From Defluviitoga tunisiensis (GTDB lineage: Bacteria > Thermotogota > Thermotogae > Petrotogales > Petrotogaceae), in contig NZ_LN824141.1 in the NCBI RefSeq assembly GCF_000953715.1, positions 804,676 to 868,675 of the forward strand: 64,000 nt of DNA, in the 5' to 3' direction. Position numbers and translations under genes: made by a program. Shown one piece after another: positions 25,887-34,998 of the stretch. Every line of letters starts with the position of its first letter. Within the stretch, counting starts at the first letter, position 1. The notes under the pieces are model-generated. The model saw only the letters and a list, made by a program, of their open reading frames with translations. It made no database searches and had not been told where the DNA came from.

Positions 25887-26858
25887 TTGAGAAACACCAT
25901 TACTATTCCTAATAACATTGAACCGATAGAAATATTTGGTGCATATGATAGCCGTACCAAATATTTAAAAAAGGAATTGGATGTTGAGATCCGATATAAA
26001 AATAGAAAGATTTATATTGAAGGAAAAGATGATGAATCGGTAGACAAAACTTCAAAAATATTATTCGAGCTTTTTGAGTTGCTAGACTCCGGGCATTTGC
26101 TAGATTGGGATCAATTTCAATATGTTGTATCCCGTTATAAAAACGATGGAAATGGTGAAAATAAGAGAATTAATCACAAGTCTATGAAAGAAGTCGTTAA
26201 TACGGGTATTTTGGGGTCCAGAGTTTTTGCAAAAACAGAAGGTCAAGCAAAATACATAGAGGAACTACAGAGAAATGAAATAGTTTTTAGTATAGGGCCA
26301 GCAGGAACTGGAAAGACGTATCTAGCGGTTGCAATGGCTGTTGATTGTTTAAGATCTGGAAAAGTTCAGCGTTTAATTTTGACTCGACCTGCTGTAGAAG
26401 CAGGAGAAAAGTTAGGCTTCTTACCGGGGACTTTATATGAAAAAGTTGATCCTTATTTGAGGCCATTATATGATGCATTGTTAGATTTTCTTGATTCAGA
26501 GAAAATTATAGCCTATAGGGAAAAAGGAATTATCGAAATTCTTCCTCTTGCATATATGAGAGGTAGGACCCTAAACAATTCATTTATTATATTAGATGAG
26601 GCACAAAATACAACCTATCAGCAGATGAAGATGTTTTTAACGAGAATTGGTTTTAATTCAAGAGTAGTAGTTACTGGAGATATTACTCAAATAGATTTAG
26701 AAAAAAGAAATGATTCGGGTCTATTATCAATAAAGAAGGTTTTGGGAGAAAATATTGAAGGTATTAAGTTTATAGAATTACAAGAAGAAGATGTTGTTAG
26801 AAATCCTTTAGTAAGAAGAATCATTAAAGCCTACGACAATTATGAGAATAACAAATAA
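25887..26858 (+). CDS. phoH: PhoH-family ATPase/RNA helicase-like protein
   Basis: The 323-residue protein has an N-terminal KH-like region and a P-loop ATPase domain with Walker A GPAGTGKT (137-144) and Walker B FIILDEAQN, matching PhoH (YbeZ). It lies upstream of ybeY, as in many bacteria, where the pair works in rRNA maturation. The TTG start is preceded by GGAGGG with 10-base spacing. The in-frame ATT directly before it (25884) has 7-base spacing and could also be used. Confidence 0.92.
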   Translation: MRNTITIPNNIEPIEIFGAYDSRTKYLKKELDVEIRYKNRKIYIEGKDDESVDKTSKILFELFELLDSGHLLDWDQFQYVVSRYKNDGNGENKRINHKSMKEVVNTGILGSRVFAKTEGQAKYIEELQRNEIVFSIGPAGTGKTYLAVAMAVDCLRSGKVQRLILTRPAVEAGEKLGFLPGTLYEKVDPYLRPLYDALLDFLDSEKIIAYREKGIIEILPLAYMRGRTLNNSFIILDEAQNTTYQQMKMFLTRIGFNSRVVVTGDITQIDLEKRNDSGLLSIKKVLGENIEGIKFIELQEEDVVRNPLVRRIIKAYDNYENNK

Positions 26859-26881
26859 AACTGGGAAGTGGTCTTATTTAA

Positions 26882-28309
26882 ATGAGAAAAAAATATTCTA
26901 AACTTTTTTTAAATTCCAAAAAAGAAAATAAAGTTGGAATTTATCAAAAGTTCAAGCATTTTATGCACAAAAATAAAGGATTTATATATAGAATTATTAT
27001 TTTTATAGCTTTAATAGTGTTTTCTGAATTAGTGTTATTTCGGAGAGTTACGTGGCGCATTCAAATTCAGTTTTACATAGTTTTTTTCTCAGTATGGATA
27101 GGTATTGGGGAATTCTTTCTTGGTAAAAACAAAATGTTTAAACTACATCCAACAAATTTCTGGGCGGCTTTTTTAACGCCGCTCATTTTCAATATTGTTT
27201 TAAATCTTGCAGTATACAAATATGTTAATATGTTTGCATTAACTGCTATCTTAAGTACGTTGATCATTACATTACTCATAGATTACTCTTCAGGGATAAT
27301 CTCTGCATTGATGTTCGCTCTTTTTTTTGGTATTTTATTTGGATATGACTTAAAGTTTACTGTTTATTTATTTTTACCCTCTTTAATAGCAGCTTTTTCC
27401 TCGAGAAAGATTAAAAGAAGGGTGGAAATTATTTTACCTTTCATTTTTGCATCTATTTCACAAATAATTATTTTGTATGCGACTAACTTATCTTACAATG
27501 CTATAGATTATTTATATATTCCTATAAGTAATTTTTTGGGAATTCTAATAATGATGGGTGTGTTGCCTTTCTTTGAATATTTGACTAGGGTTTATTCAGA
27601 CATAGGCCTTTTAGAGTTAGGAAATTTGAACAACCCTATTTTAAAGGAATTATCCTTAAAAGCACCAGGAACCTATTATCATAGTATGATCATTTCAAAC
27701 TTAGCAGAAAGTGCAAGCGAAGTCGTTATGGGAAATACTACATTGGCAAGAGTAGGGTCATACTTTCATGATATAGGAAAAATCTGGAGGCCCCAATTTT
27801 TCTCAGAAAATCAAAAATCTAAGAATCCTCATGTGGATATCAGTCCAAAGTTGAGTTCCTTAATTTTAAATAATCATGTAACCTATGGAGTTGAATTAGC
27901 AAGAAAGTACAGGCTTCCAATACTAATTGAAGATATGATTCTTCAACATCATGGAACAAGAGTTAAACAGTTTTTCTATGATGAGTACTATAAAGAAACA
28001 GGCATTAAAGATACAAACATGTTCAGATATCCCGGGCCTATCCCTCAATTTAAAGAGGCTGCAATTCTTATGATAGCTGATGTAACAGAGGCCACAACTA
28101 GAAGTATGCAAGAAATAGAACCAGCTGAATTGAGTCAAAAACTTGACGAGTTAATCTCTTCACTTTTTTTTGAGGGACAATTTGATGATTGTGGATTAAC
28201 TATGAGAGAAATTAAAAAAATCAAAGGTAAAATAATGAGAACTATTTTGGAAATGAATCATAAGAGGATTAGTTATCCTAAAATAGATGTAAAAGAACTT
28301 AAAGAATAA
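26882..28309 (+). CDS. PgpH-like 7TM-HD phosphodiesterase, short form
   Basis: After a basic N-terminus the protein has about seven membrane helices (37-235) and an HD domain with TYYHSMIISNLAE, SYFHDIGK (His296-Asp297) and ILQHHGT. This matches PgpH (YqfF) enzymes that hydrolyse cyclic di-AMP. Those proteins are about 700 residues with a large extracytoplasmic domain after the first helix. Here, at 475 residues, that domain is absent. The gene lies between phoH and ybeY, the usual place of pgpH. The c-di-AMP substrate is inferred from the family. Confidence 0.85.
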   Translation: MRKKYSKLFLNSKKENKVGIYQKFKHFMHKNKGFIYRIIIFIALIVFSELVLFRRVTWRIQIQFYIVFFSVWIGIGEFFLGKNKMFKLHPTNFWAAFLTPLIFNIVLNLAVYKYVNMFALTAILSTLIITLLIDYSSGIISALMFALFFGILFGYDLKFTVYLFLPSLIAAFSSRKIKRRVEIILPFIFASISQIIILYATNLSYNAIDYLYIPISNFLGILIMMGVLPFFEYLTRVYSDIGLLELGNLNNPILKELSLKAPGTYYHSMIISNLAESASEVVMGNTTLARVGSYFHDIGKIWRPQFFSENQKSKNPHVDISPKLSSLILNNHVTYGVELARKYRLPILIEDMILQHHGTRVKQFFYDEYYKETGIKDTNMFRYPGPIPQFKEAAILMIADVTEATTRSMQEIEPAELSQKLDELISSLFFEGQFDDCGLTMREIKKIKGKIMRTILEMNHKRISYPKIDVKELKE

Positions 28310-28323
28310 GGGGCAAAAAAAAT

Positions 28324-28752
28324 ATGAAAGTAAACGTTATTAATGATCAAAATATAAAAAAAATAGATATAAAAAAAATTAAAGAAGTAGTTAAAACAGT
28401 TTTAAAACAGGAGATTGGAGATCGTTCCTTTGAAATAAATATTTTGATTACGAATGACAACACTATTAAGGAGTATAATATCTACAGAGGGAAAAATGAA
28501 CCTACAGATGTTTTGTCTTTTGCATATGGTTTAGATGAAGAGGTAATAGGCGATATAGTTGTTTCTGTAGAAACTATAGACAGACAGTGTATGGAATTTG
28601 GGAACTCTTTTGAAGAAGAATTTTTCTATATATTAATTCACGGAGTACTTCATATAGTTGGATATGACCATGAAACCTCTGATCAAGATGCCCAAACAAT
28701 GTTTGAGCTTCAAGACAATTACTTTAAACAATTAATAAAACTCTCTAATTAG
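28324..28752 (+). CDS. ybeY: Endoribonuclease YbeY (16S rRNA maturation)
   Basis: YbeY is a zinc-dependent single-strand endoribonuclease acting in 16S rRNA 3' maturation and quality control. The 142-residue protein carries the diagnostic HGVLHIVGYDH motif with zinc ligands His106, His110 and His116, and the PTDVLSF segment. It follows the HD protein by 14 bases and completes the phoH-pgpH-ybeY set. Confidence 0.94.
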   Translation: MKVNVINDQNIKKIDIKKIKEVVKTVLKQEIGDRSFEINILITNDNTIKEYNIYRGKNEPTDVLSFAYGLDEEVIGDIVVSVETIDRQCMEFGNSFEEEFFYILIHGVLHIVGYDHETSDQDAQTMFELQDNYFKQLIKLSN

Positions 28753-28806
28753 GAATAATGGGTTAGGAGATTTCTTAGCGTTTGGTAAAAGAGGAGGGAA
28801 AAACAA

Positions 28807-29736
28807 GTGAAAAAATTAGCAATCACAACATTATTTATTCTTTCGGTGCTCTTTGTATTTTCTGTTACTATTACGAATCCGATGGGACCAGCGGTTATAC
28901 CTGTTACTGGATTATTAGGTAATGTGGTTGATACTCAAGGTGTAGAGATAGAAGTAAGTTTTTGGAAAGATGAAAGTGAGGCTGTAGCCTTGTTAGTTTC
29001 AAATCAAGCAGATTTTGCAGTTTTACCTATTACTGTAGGAGCAAATCTTTATGCTCAAGGCATGGATTTAACTTTAGTAGGAGTTCATGAATGGAAAGCT
29101 TTCTATTTAATTGTTGATGATGTTTCTAAATTTACTGACTTAAGTAGTTTAAAAGGGAAAGAGGTTTATTCTCCTCATGGTAGAGGACAGACAGTTGATG
29201 TGCTTCTTAGATATTTATTGGTAGTTAATGGATTAGCTCCGGATAAAGATGTTAAATTTTATTATCTACCACCTCAAGAGATAGTTTCTCTTTATAAGGC
29301 AGGTAAAATAGAATATGCAGCCTTACCCGAACCTTTTTCAACCCTTGCTGTACAGGGCACCCAAGGAGGTATTGTTTTAGACTTTCAAGAGGAGTGGAAT
29401 AAAGTAGCTAACTCAAATTATGGTTTGCCAATAGCTGGGTTGTTTGTAAAAAAAGAGATATTAGACAAGAATCCCAAACTAGTTGAAAAAGTTGAAAGGG
29501 CATTTTCGGAGAGTGTAACCTGGGCTAATACCAATTTAGATGAAGCTCTGAAAATTACTAATAAATATCTAACTATCCCAATTTCTGTGTTAAAGGAGGC
29601 TATGAAAAGACTTAAATTCGAATATATTAATATATCACAATGTAAGGATGAAGTAATGTTCTTTTTGAATACTATGCATGATTTTTATCCTGAGGGGTTA
29701 CCTTCATTACCTGATGGAGGATTTTATTATAAATGA
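28807..29736 (+). CDS. ABC transporter substrate-binding protein (NMT1/SsuA-like)
   Basis: A signal peptide (about 1-20, KKLAITTLFILSVLFVFS) precedes a periplasmic-binding fold of the NMT1/SsuA/TauA type. ALLVSNQADFAVLPI and EYAALPEPFSTLAV are typical. Relatives bind sulfonates, nitrate, or thiamine precursors. The ligand here cannot be told. It starts with GTG after GAGGAGGG and overlaps the permease gene by 4 bases. It is first in a three-gene importer. Confidence 0.85.
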   Translation: MKKLAITTLFILSVLFVFSVTITNPMGPAVIPVTGLLGNVVDTQGVEIEVSFWKDESEAVALLVSNQADFAVLPITVGANLYAQGMDLTLVGVHEWKAFYLIVDDVSKFTDLSSLKGKEVYSPHGRGQTVDVLLRYLLVVNGLAPDKDVKFYYLPPQEIVSLYKAGKIEYAALPEPFSTLAVQGTQGGIVLDFQEEWNKVANSNYGLPIAGLFVKKEILDKNPKLVEKVERAFSESVTWANTNLDEALKITNKYLTIPISVLKEAMKRLKFEYINISQCKDEVMFFLNTMHDFYPEGLPSLPDGGFYYK

Positions 29737-30467
29737 AAACTTTTTATGGTATATTATTAATTATTGTGATTTGGTATTTTTTATCTTTTGTCATTGGGTC
29801 ATCTTTTGTTTTACCTTCTCCTCATTTGGTTATAGATACGTTGATTGAACAATTAAAAACTCCAAGAGTATATTCTGCTTTGTGGAGTACTGTTTGGAAA
29901 ACACTGGTTGTTTTACTTCTTGGTACATTAATAGGTATTGTTATTGGTTTTTTTATGGGAATAAACGATACTGTATATGAGATAGTTAGGCCTTTGTTCA
30001 TGGTAATACAATCAATTCCAGTTGTTTCCTGGCTTGCTTTTGTAGTTTTTTTATGGGGAGTTGGATTTAAGGGACCTATTTTAATCAGTACTCTGTCAAT
30101 TCTTCCAGATATAGTTTTTACAACAGCGTCAGGTATAAAAAATATAGATGGAAAGCTTTTAGAAATGGTTAAATTGTACAAAGTATCTTTTGGAAAGATA
30201 TTTCGTCATCTTTATTTGGCTTCAATAGTTCCTTTTATAATTGCAGCTGTAGAAATTTCAATAGGAAATGTCTGGAAGGTTGTTCTTGTAACGGAGTTTT
30301 TGGTAGGTGGAAGTGGGTTAGGAGTGGAATTAGCTTGGGCTAGACAATATGTTGATGTTCCAAGAATTTATGCAATAACTTTAATTGCTGTTGTGCTTGG
30401 ATTAGCTACAGAACGATTGTTTAAAACTATTTCAAAGAGGATGCTGAAACGTTGGGAAATATACTAA
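29733..30467 (+). CDS. ABC transporter permease (SsuC/TauC-like)
   Basis: The 244-residue protein has six membrane segments and the BPD_transp_1 loop (about residues 150-180, with VKLYKVSFGKIFRHLYLASIVP) that docks to the ATPase. It is the channel subunit of the importer with the genes before and after. Its ATG overlaps the binding-protein stop (ATGA), and its own end overlaps the ATPase gene by 16 bases. Confidence 0.88.
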   Translation: MKTFYGILLIIVIWYFLSFVIGSSFVLPSPHLVIDTLIEQLKTPRVYSALWSTVWKTLVVLLLGTLIGIVIGFFMGINDTVYEIVRPLFMVIQSIPVVSWLAFVVFLWGVGFKGPILISTLSILPDIVFTTASGIKNIDGKLLEMVKLYKVSFGKIFRHLYLASIVPFIIAAVEISIGNVWKVVLVTEFLVGGSGLGVELAWARQYVDVPRIYAITLIAVVLGLATERLFKTISKRMLKRWEIY

Positions 30468-31156
30468 AAGTTAGTAATTTATCGAAAAATTATGGTAACC
30501 TACAAGTTATAAATGGATGGGATATTGAGTTAGAAGAGGGCGAAAAAGTAGTTTTAGTAGGTCCTTCAGGTTGTGGAAAAACAACTTTTTTTAGGATTAT
30601 TTCAGGTTTGGAAAAAGCGACAGGTGGAACAGTTGATGTTTTTGCTCAAAAAGTAGGATACGTATTTCAGGAACCAAGACTTTTTCCCTGGCGCACTGTA
30701 TTTGATAACTTAAGAATAATAAGAGACGAAGAAGACAAGATTGAAGAAGTAATAAAAATGATGAGTCTAGAGGGTTTTGAGCAACTTATTCCTTCAAAAT
30801 TAAGTGGTGGAATGAAACAAAGGGTCAACTTGGCTAGGGCTTTATTGATAGAACCTGATTTTTTAATCTTAGATGAGCCTTTTAGTTCTTTGGATTTAAA
30901 GATTAAATTAGCTATAATGAATGATATAGAAAAGTTATGGTCAAAATATAAATTTTCTTTATTAATGGTTACACATGACTTAAAAGAGGCTATTTTTTTG
31001 GCGGATAAAGTTATAATATTGTCTTCTAGGCCTTCAAAAATACTTAGAACTTTTGATATCAACTTAGAAATGAATGAGAGAGACATTACTGATAAGCATT
31101 TTTTGGAATTGGAAAGTAAGATTACAAGATTTATTATTAACGAGACTGAAAGTTAA
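30452..31156 (+). CDS. ABC transporter ATP-binding protein (SsuB/TauB-like)
   Basis: This is the 234-residue ATPase subunit of the importer: Walker A GPSGCGKT (37-44), Q-loop VFQEPRLFPW, signature LSGGMKQR, Walker B LILDEPFSSLD and switch His in VTHDLKEA. The TTG start lies within the permease gene, indicating coupled translation. The product is cytoplasmic and drives uptake by ATP hydrolysis. Confidence 0.9.
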   Translation: MGNILKVSNLSKNYGNLQVINGWDIELEEGEKVVLVGPSGCGKTTFFRIISGLEKATGGTVDVFAQKVGYVFQEPRLFPWRTVFDNLRIIRDEEDKIEEVIKMMSLEGFEQLIPSKLSGGMKQRVNLARALLIEPDFLILDEPFSSLDLKIKLAIMNDIEKLWSKYKFSLLMVTHDLKEAIFLADKVIILSSRPSKILRTFDINLEMNERDITDKHFLELESKITRFIINETES

Positions 31157-31231
31157 TTCATCCTGGGGTGTTGAATTTTTGTTCATTTTTGGAGTAAGAA
31201 TCATAATTTGTAAAAAATGGGAGGGGTAGCG

Positions 31232-32464
31232 TTGGCGACTATAAGACCTTTTAAGGCTTTTAGACCTATTAATGGTATTGAACAATGTTTTTCTTGTCTA
31301 CCATATGATGTGTTTGAAGAAGAGGAAGTTAGGGAAATAATCAAACGAAATCCCAATACTTTTTTAAAAGTAACTAGGTCTGATGCAGATATTAGTGATC
31401 CTTCATATGAAGATGTGTATCAAAAAGCAAAAGAAAATTTAGACGATTTTATATCAAGAGGATGTCTAATAGAAGAAGATAAGCCATATATATATATTTA
31501 TCGAGAGACTTGGAAAGGGGCATCTCAAACAGGTTTTTTTGCTACTTTTAGTATATCTGAATATGATGAAGGAATCATTAAAAAACATGAATTGACTAGA
31601 AAAGAAAAAGAAGAAGATAGGACCAAACATATTGTAACTTTGAAAGCTCAAACAGGACCAGTTTTTTTAAGCTTCAAATCATTTCCCAAGGCAAAAGAAA
31701 TTACTAACAAAATAATAGAAAACACAGAAATACTGTACTGTTTTTATGACGAAAATAATGTAAAACACGAACTTTGGAGAATACAAAATGAGAATGATAT
31801 GGCTCAGATTGAACATATTTTTAGCAATATAGATTACCTTTATATTGTTGATGGACATCATAGAGCTGCATCATCCTCAAGGGCTCAAAAAATACTGAAA
31901 GAACAAGATACTAATTATACTAACGAAAAGCCTTATAATTATTTTATGGCAGTTGCTTTTCCCCATGATGAACTACGGATACTTCCTTATAACAGGATTG
32001 TCAAAGACTTGAATAACTTAACAAAAGAGGAGTTTTTAGAAAGATTAAGTGAGCATTTCGAGGTTGAAGAAGCTCCTTGTTCACCATATTCTCCTGAGAA
32101 TATGCATAATTTTGGGATGTATTTAGATAAACATTGGTACAAACTTAGGTTTAAAACTACTGGAAATCTAGATCCAGTTAAAAATCTAGATGTTCAAATA
32201 CTACAAGATTTTGTTTTAGATCCAATTTTGTCAATAAAAGATCCAAGAAGTGATTCTAGAATCCATTTTATAGGAGGAATAAGAGGTTTAAAAGAGTTGG
32301 AAAAGTGGGTAGATGAAAAAGGTTGGAAGGTTGCTTTTTCTATGTATCCCACGCAAATGGACCAACTTTTTGAGATAGCAGATAATAACAAGATAATGCC
32401 TCCAAAATCAACTTGGTTTGAACCTAAATTAAGAAGTGGTTTGTTAATAAACAAGTTTGATTAA
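31232..32464 (+). CDS. DUF1015 family protein
   Basis: The protein of about 410 residues opens with ATIRPFKAFRP and carries YIVDGHHRAASSSRA, the two best-known marks of DUF1015. The function of the family is unsettled. It often lies near serine biosynthesis genes in other anaerobes, but not here. I chose TTG 31232 since GGGAGGGG (31219-31226) then acts as ribosome-binding site. The ATG at 31217 overlaps that site. Confidence 0.85.
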   Translation: MATIRPFKAFRPINGIEQCFSCLPYDVFEEEEVREIIKRNPNTFLKVTRSDADISDPSYEDVYQKAKENLDDFISRGCLIEEDKPYIYIYRETWKGASQTGFFATFSISEYDEGIIKKHELTRKEKEEDRTKHIVTLKAQTGPVFLSFKSFPKAKEITNKIIENTEILYCFYDENNVKHELWRIQNENDMAQIEHIFSNIDYLYIVDGHHRAASSSRAQKILKEQDTNYTNEKPYNYFMAVAFPHDELRILPYNRIVKDLNNLTKEEFLERLSEHFEVEEAPCSPYSPENMHNFGMYLDKHWYKLRFKTTGNLDPVKNLDVQILQDFVLDPILSIKDPRSDSRIHFIGGIRGLKELEKWVDEKGWKVAFSMYPTQMDQLFEIADNNKIMPPKSTWFEPKLRSGLLINKFD

Positions 32465-32526
32465 GTTCGAAAGGAAGTATTATTAGAACTACTCACAAAA
32501 AAATAAATATAGGGTGGTGCAATATT

Positions 32527-32961
32527 ATGAAGAAATTGTACAGATCTCGTGACAACAAAGTTTTAGCGGGAGTTTGTGGAGGTATAGGTGAATATTTTGA
32601 GATAGATCCAGTTATTATCAGATTAATTTGGATTGTATTGACAATGATTTGGGGTTTTGGTCTTTTTTTGTATATAATAGCCATCTTTTTAATTCCTTTA
32701 GAGCCTAAAGAAATAAAGATTCAAGATGTAGGTACAACAACGCAAGAGTCTAAAAAAGATTATCGACATTTAGAAGATAACGATAGAAATATAGTTATAA
32801 CATTGATAGCTTTGTTTTTTATAGTTTTAGGAATTATGGTTGTAATAAGTATTATAGCTCCGTCTACTTATATTTTTAGAAACATCATTAAAGGCATTTT
32901 AGGTGTTGCAATGATAATTATAGGAATATATTTGGTTTTTAAATCTAAAAAAGATTACTAA
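32527..32961 (+). CDS. PspC-domain membrane protein
   Basis: The first 60 residues form a PspC domain (KLYRSRDNKVLAGVCGGIGEYF, then a membrane helix). A polar linker and two more hydrophobic helices follow (about 90-112 and 117-138). PspC proteins sense membrane stress or act as small membrane regulators; other phage-shock genes are not nearby. It starts with ATG after AGGGTGG and stands alone. Confidence 0.85.
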   Translation: MKKLYRSRDNKVLAGVCGGIGEYFEIDPVIIRLIWIVLTMIWGFGLFLYIIAIFLIPLEPKEIKIQDVGTTTQESKKDYRHLEDNDRNIVITLIALFFIVLGIMVVISIIAPSTYIFRNIIKGILGVAMIIIGIYLVFKSKKDY

Positions 32962-33344
32962 TTATCTTTTCTTTAAATTTCAATTAGTCTAGGATATGAG
33001 TTAATTAATAAGTTGTTTTGATTGGGGTGGGACTATCTTAGACTTCTTCTTAACTTCGTTTCTTAGACATACTAATTTCCCTGCCTTTTTAAATTAATAC
33101 ATTATATAGGGCATTATCCCTAGCCTTCTTGTATAGTTTAATAGCCACAACTTCATCTTATACGATAGTTTCTTGAATTGATTTAAAATAAGAATGTGAA
33201 ATATATAACAAAACAGCTTAGATTTTGCTGGTGCAAGATTAATTATATATATATATCTTTATAAAGCTGCATAGATATGTGAAAAACATAGAATTTTTGA
33301 ATTTCTAAAATGGGTAAATAATAAAAAATAAAGGAGGGGTACAT
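32962..33344 (+). other. Long spacer upstream of the hydrogenase operon
   Basis: No convincing gene is found on either strand. The minus strand of 33000-33180 shows short broken frames that might be a remnant, but no family is recognised. The 3' end holds the Rex-like site (33195-33210), a T-A alternating run (33247-33256) and a copy of the short TTTTGAATTTCTAAA motif at 33294-33317. Confidence 0.4.
33195..33210 (+). promoter_or_regulatory. Possible Rex redox-repressor site
   Basis: TGTGAAATATATAACA is an imperfect palindrome with a TGTGAAA half matching the Rex consensus TTGTGAAnnnnTTCACAA. The other half keeps 5 of 7 bases. It lies about 140 bases before hydC. Rex commonly controls hydrogenase genes by NADH/NAD+ ratio. 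The match is partial. Confidence 0.3.
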
Positions 33345-33764
33345 ATGGAAAAATATTATGAAAAAGAGCTTTTAGAGGAACTTCACGATATTCAGGAAAC
33401 GTATGGCTTTATTTCAGAAGAAGATATTTTAAGAATTTCTGAAAAAAGAGATATTCCTAAAGCCCATTTATATGGAGTGATTAGTTTTTATTCTATGTTT
33501 CATCTAAAGCCCACTGGCAAATATATAATTAAGGTATGTGACAGTGTGTCTTGTAGTTTGAACCATTCTGCAGATATAGTAAAAGTTATAAAAGAACATT
33601 TAGGTATTGGAGAAAATGAAACTACAAGGGATAAGAAATTTTCTCTTGAAGTTGTAGAATGTCTTGGGCACTGCGATGAAGGTCCTGTAATGATAATTAA
33701 TGACACATATTATACGCATCTTACTACAAATAAAGTTGTTCAAATTCTTGAAAATTTGGACTAA
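33345..33764 (+). CDS. hydC: Hydrogenase subunit HydC (NuoE-like [2Fe-2S] protein)
   Basis: The 139-residue protein is a NuoE/thioredoxin-like ferredoxin with four cysteines for one [2Fe-2S] cluster (Cys65, Cys70, Cys106, Cys110). It passes electrons within the NAD(P)-linked hydrogenase encoded by this gene and the next two. The gene starts with ATG after AAAGGAGGGG. The HydC-HydB-HydA order matches trimeric electron-bifurcating enzymes known from Thermotoga and acetogens. Confidence 0.9.
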   Translation: MEKYYEKELLEELHDIQETYGFISEEDILRISEKRDIPKAHLYGVISFYSMFHLKPTGKYIIKVCDSVSCSLNHSADIVKVIKEHLGIGENETTRDKKFSLEVVECLGHCDEGPVMIINDTYYTHLTTNKVVQILENLD

Positions 33765-33786
33765 GGGAAAGGGGGAATATCCAATA

Positions 33787-34998
33787 ATGGAGAAAATCTT
33801 TTTAAAAAGTGATCTTGGGAAAAGCTTTGAGGATTATGAGTTTTCAGGTTTAAAAAATTCATTAAAAATGGAACAAACTCAAGTTATTGATAAGATTAAG
33901 GATAGCGTATTAAAAGGAAGAGGTGGCGCAGGGTTTCCAGCTGGTATAAAATGGGAAACTGCATATCATGTAGAAGATGACATTAAGTTTGTTGTTTGTA
34001 ATGCTGATGAAGGTGAACCAGGAACTTTCAAAGATAGGTTTCTGATGGAAAATCTTCCATATAAAGTAATAGAAGGTATTGTAATATGTGGATATGCAGT
34101 TGGTTCTAAATATGGGTACATATATATAAGAGGTGAATATACCGAAGCAATAAAAATTATAAGAAAAACTATACAAAAAATGTATGAAAAAAAGTATTTA
34201 GGGAATAATATCTTGGGCACTGATTTTTCATTTGATTTAAAGTTAGTTAGAGGTGCTGGGGCTTATGTTTGTGGTGATGAAACCTCTTTAATTAATTCAA
34301 TAGAAGGCGAAAGGGGAATGTCTAGAATTAAACCTCCATTACCGGTTTTTGAAGGATTATACGGTAAACCTACTGTTGTTAATAATGTTGAGACATTGAG
34401 TGCCGCAGCAGAAATTATGAAATATGATAATAATCCATATCTTCATATGGGAACAGAGAAAAGCAAAGGAACTAAGTTAGTTTCTATAAGTGGAGATGTA
34501 TATAAGCCAGGGGTATATGAAGTTGAATTTGGAAAAATGACCGTAAAACAAATCGTGAATGAATTAGCTGGTGGGGTCAAAGGCAGTGAAATAGGTTTTG
34601 TAATACCTGGTGGAATCTCTACAGAAGTGTTAACTAAGAATGAGTGGGATGTTCCATACACTTATGAAGATTTGTACAAGATTGGCACTAATATAGGTTC
34701 TGGTGGAATGATAGTTGTTTCTAAGGATAGAAACTATCTTGAAATCATAAAAAATGTTTCAGATTTTTTTAGAGATGAAACTTGTGGAACGTGTTTTCCA
34801 TGTAGAGAAGGAAATAAAAACATTAACAAAATGGTTTCAGAGATATATGAAAGAGGTTATCCTACGAAAAAAGAAATTGAAATAATATCAGACATAAAAA
34901 ATGCTGTTAGTTTAGCTGCAAGATGTGGGTTTGGAGAAGCTTCTGTTAATTTAATTTTATCGATTCTTGAAAACTTTTATGCAAAGAAGGTGAAATGA
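33787..34998 (+). CDS. hydB: Hydrogenase subunit HydB (NuoF-like flavoprotein)
   Basis: The 403-residue protein has the NuoF domains: an FMN site GRGGAGFPAG, an NAD(H)-binding region ADEGEPGTFKDR, a SLBB domain, and a [4Fe-4S] site CGTCFPCREG with a distant fourth cysteine. ATG 33787 follows AAGGGAAAGGGGG. A longer frame back to 33700 would overlap hydC and adds non-family sequence. Compared with Thermotoga maritima HydB it lacks the N-terminal [2Fe-2S] and the C-terminal ferredoxin modules, so this is a reduced form. It overlaps hydA by 4 bases. Confidence 0.9.
   Translation: MEKIFLKSDLGKSFEDYEFSGLKNSLKMEQTQVIDKIKDSVLKGRGGAGFPAGIKWETAYHVEDDIKFVVCNADEGEPGTFKDRFLMENLPYKVIEGIVICGYAVGSKYGYIYIRGEYTEAIKIIRKTIQKMYEKKYLGNNILGTDFSFDLKLVRGAGAYVCGDETSLINSIEGERGMSRIKPPLPVFEGLYGKPTVVNNVETLSAAAEIMKYDNNPYLHMGTEKSKGTKLVSISGDVYKPGVYEVEFGKMTVKQIVNELAGGVKGSEIGFVIPGGISTEVLTKNEWDVPYTYEDLYKIGTNIGSGGMIVVSKDRNYLEIIKNVSDFFRDETCGTCFPCREGNKNINKMVSEIYERGYPTKKEIEIISDIKNAVSLAARCGFGEASVNLILSILENFYAKKVK

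Noticed and set aside
32990-33185. Possible transposase remnant on the minus strand before the hydrogenase operon
   Set aside because: Short fragments with several stops can be read, but no family motif is clear, so I list the region only as spacer.
33247-33256. Alternating T-A run read as a microsatellite of interest
   Set aside because: It is short and ordinary in such A/T-rich spacers.
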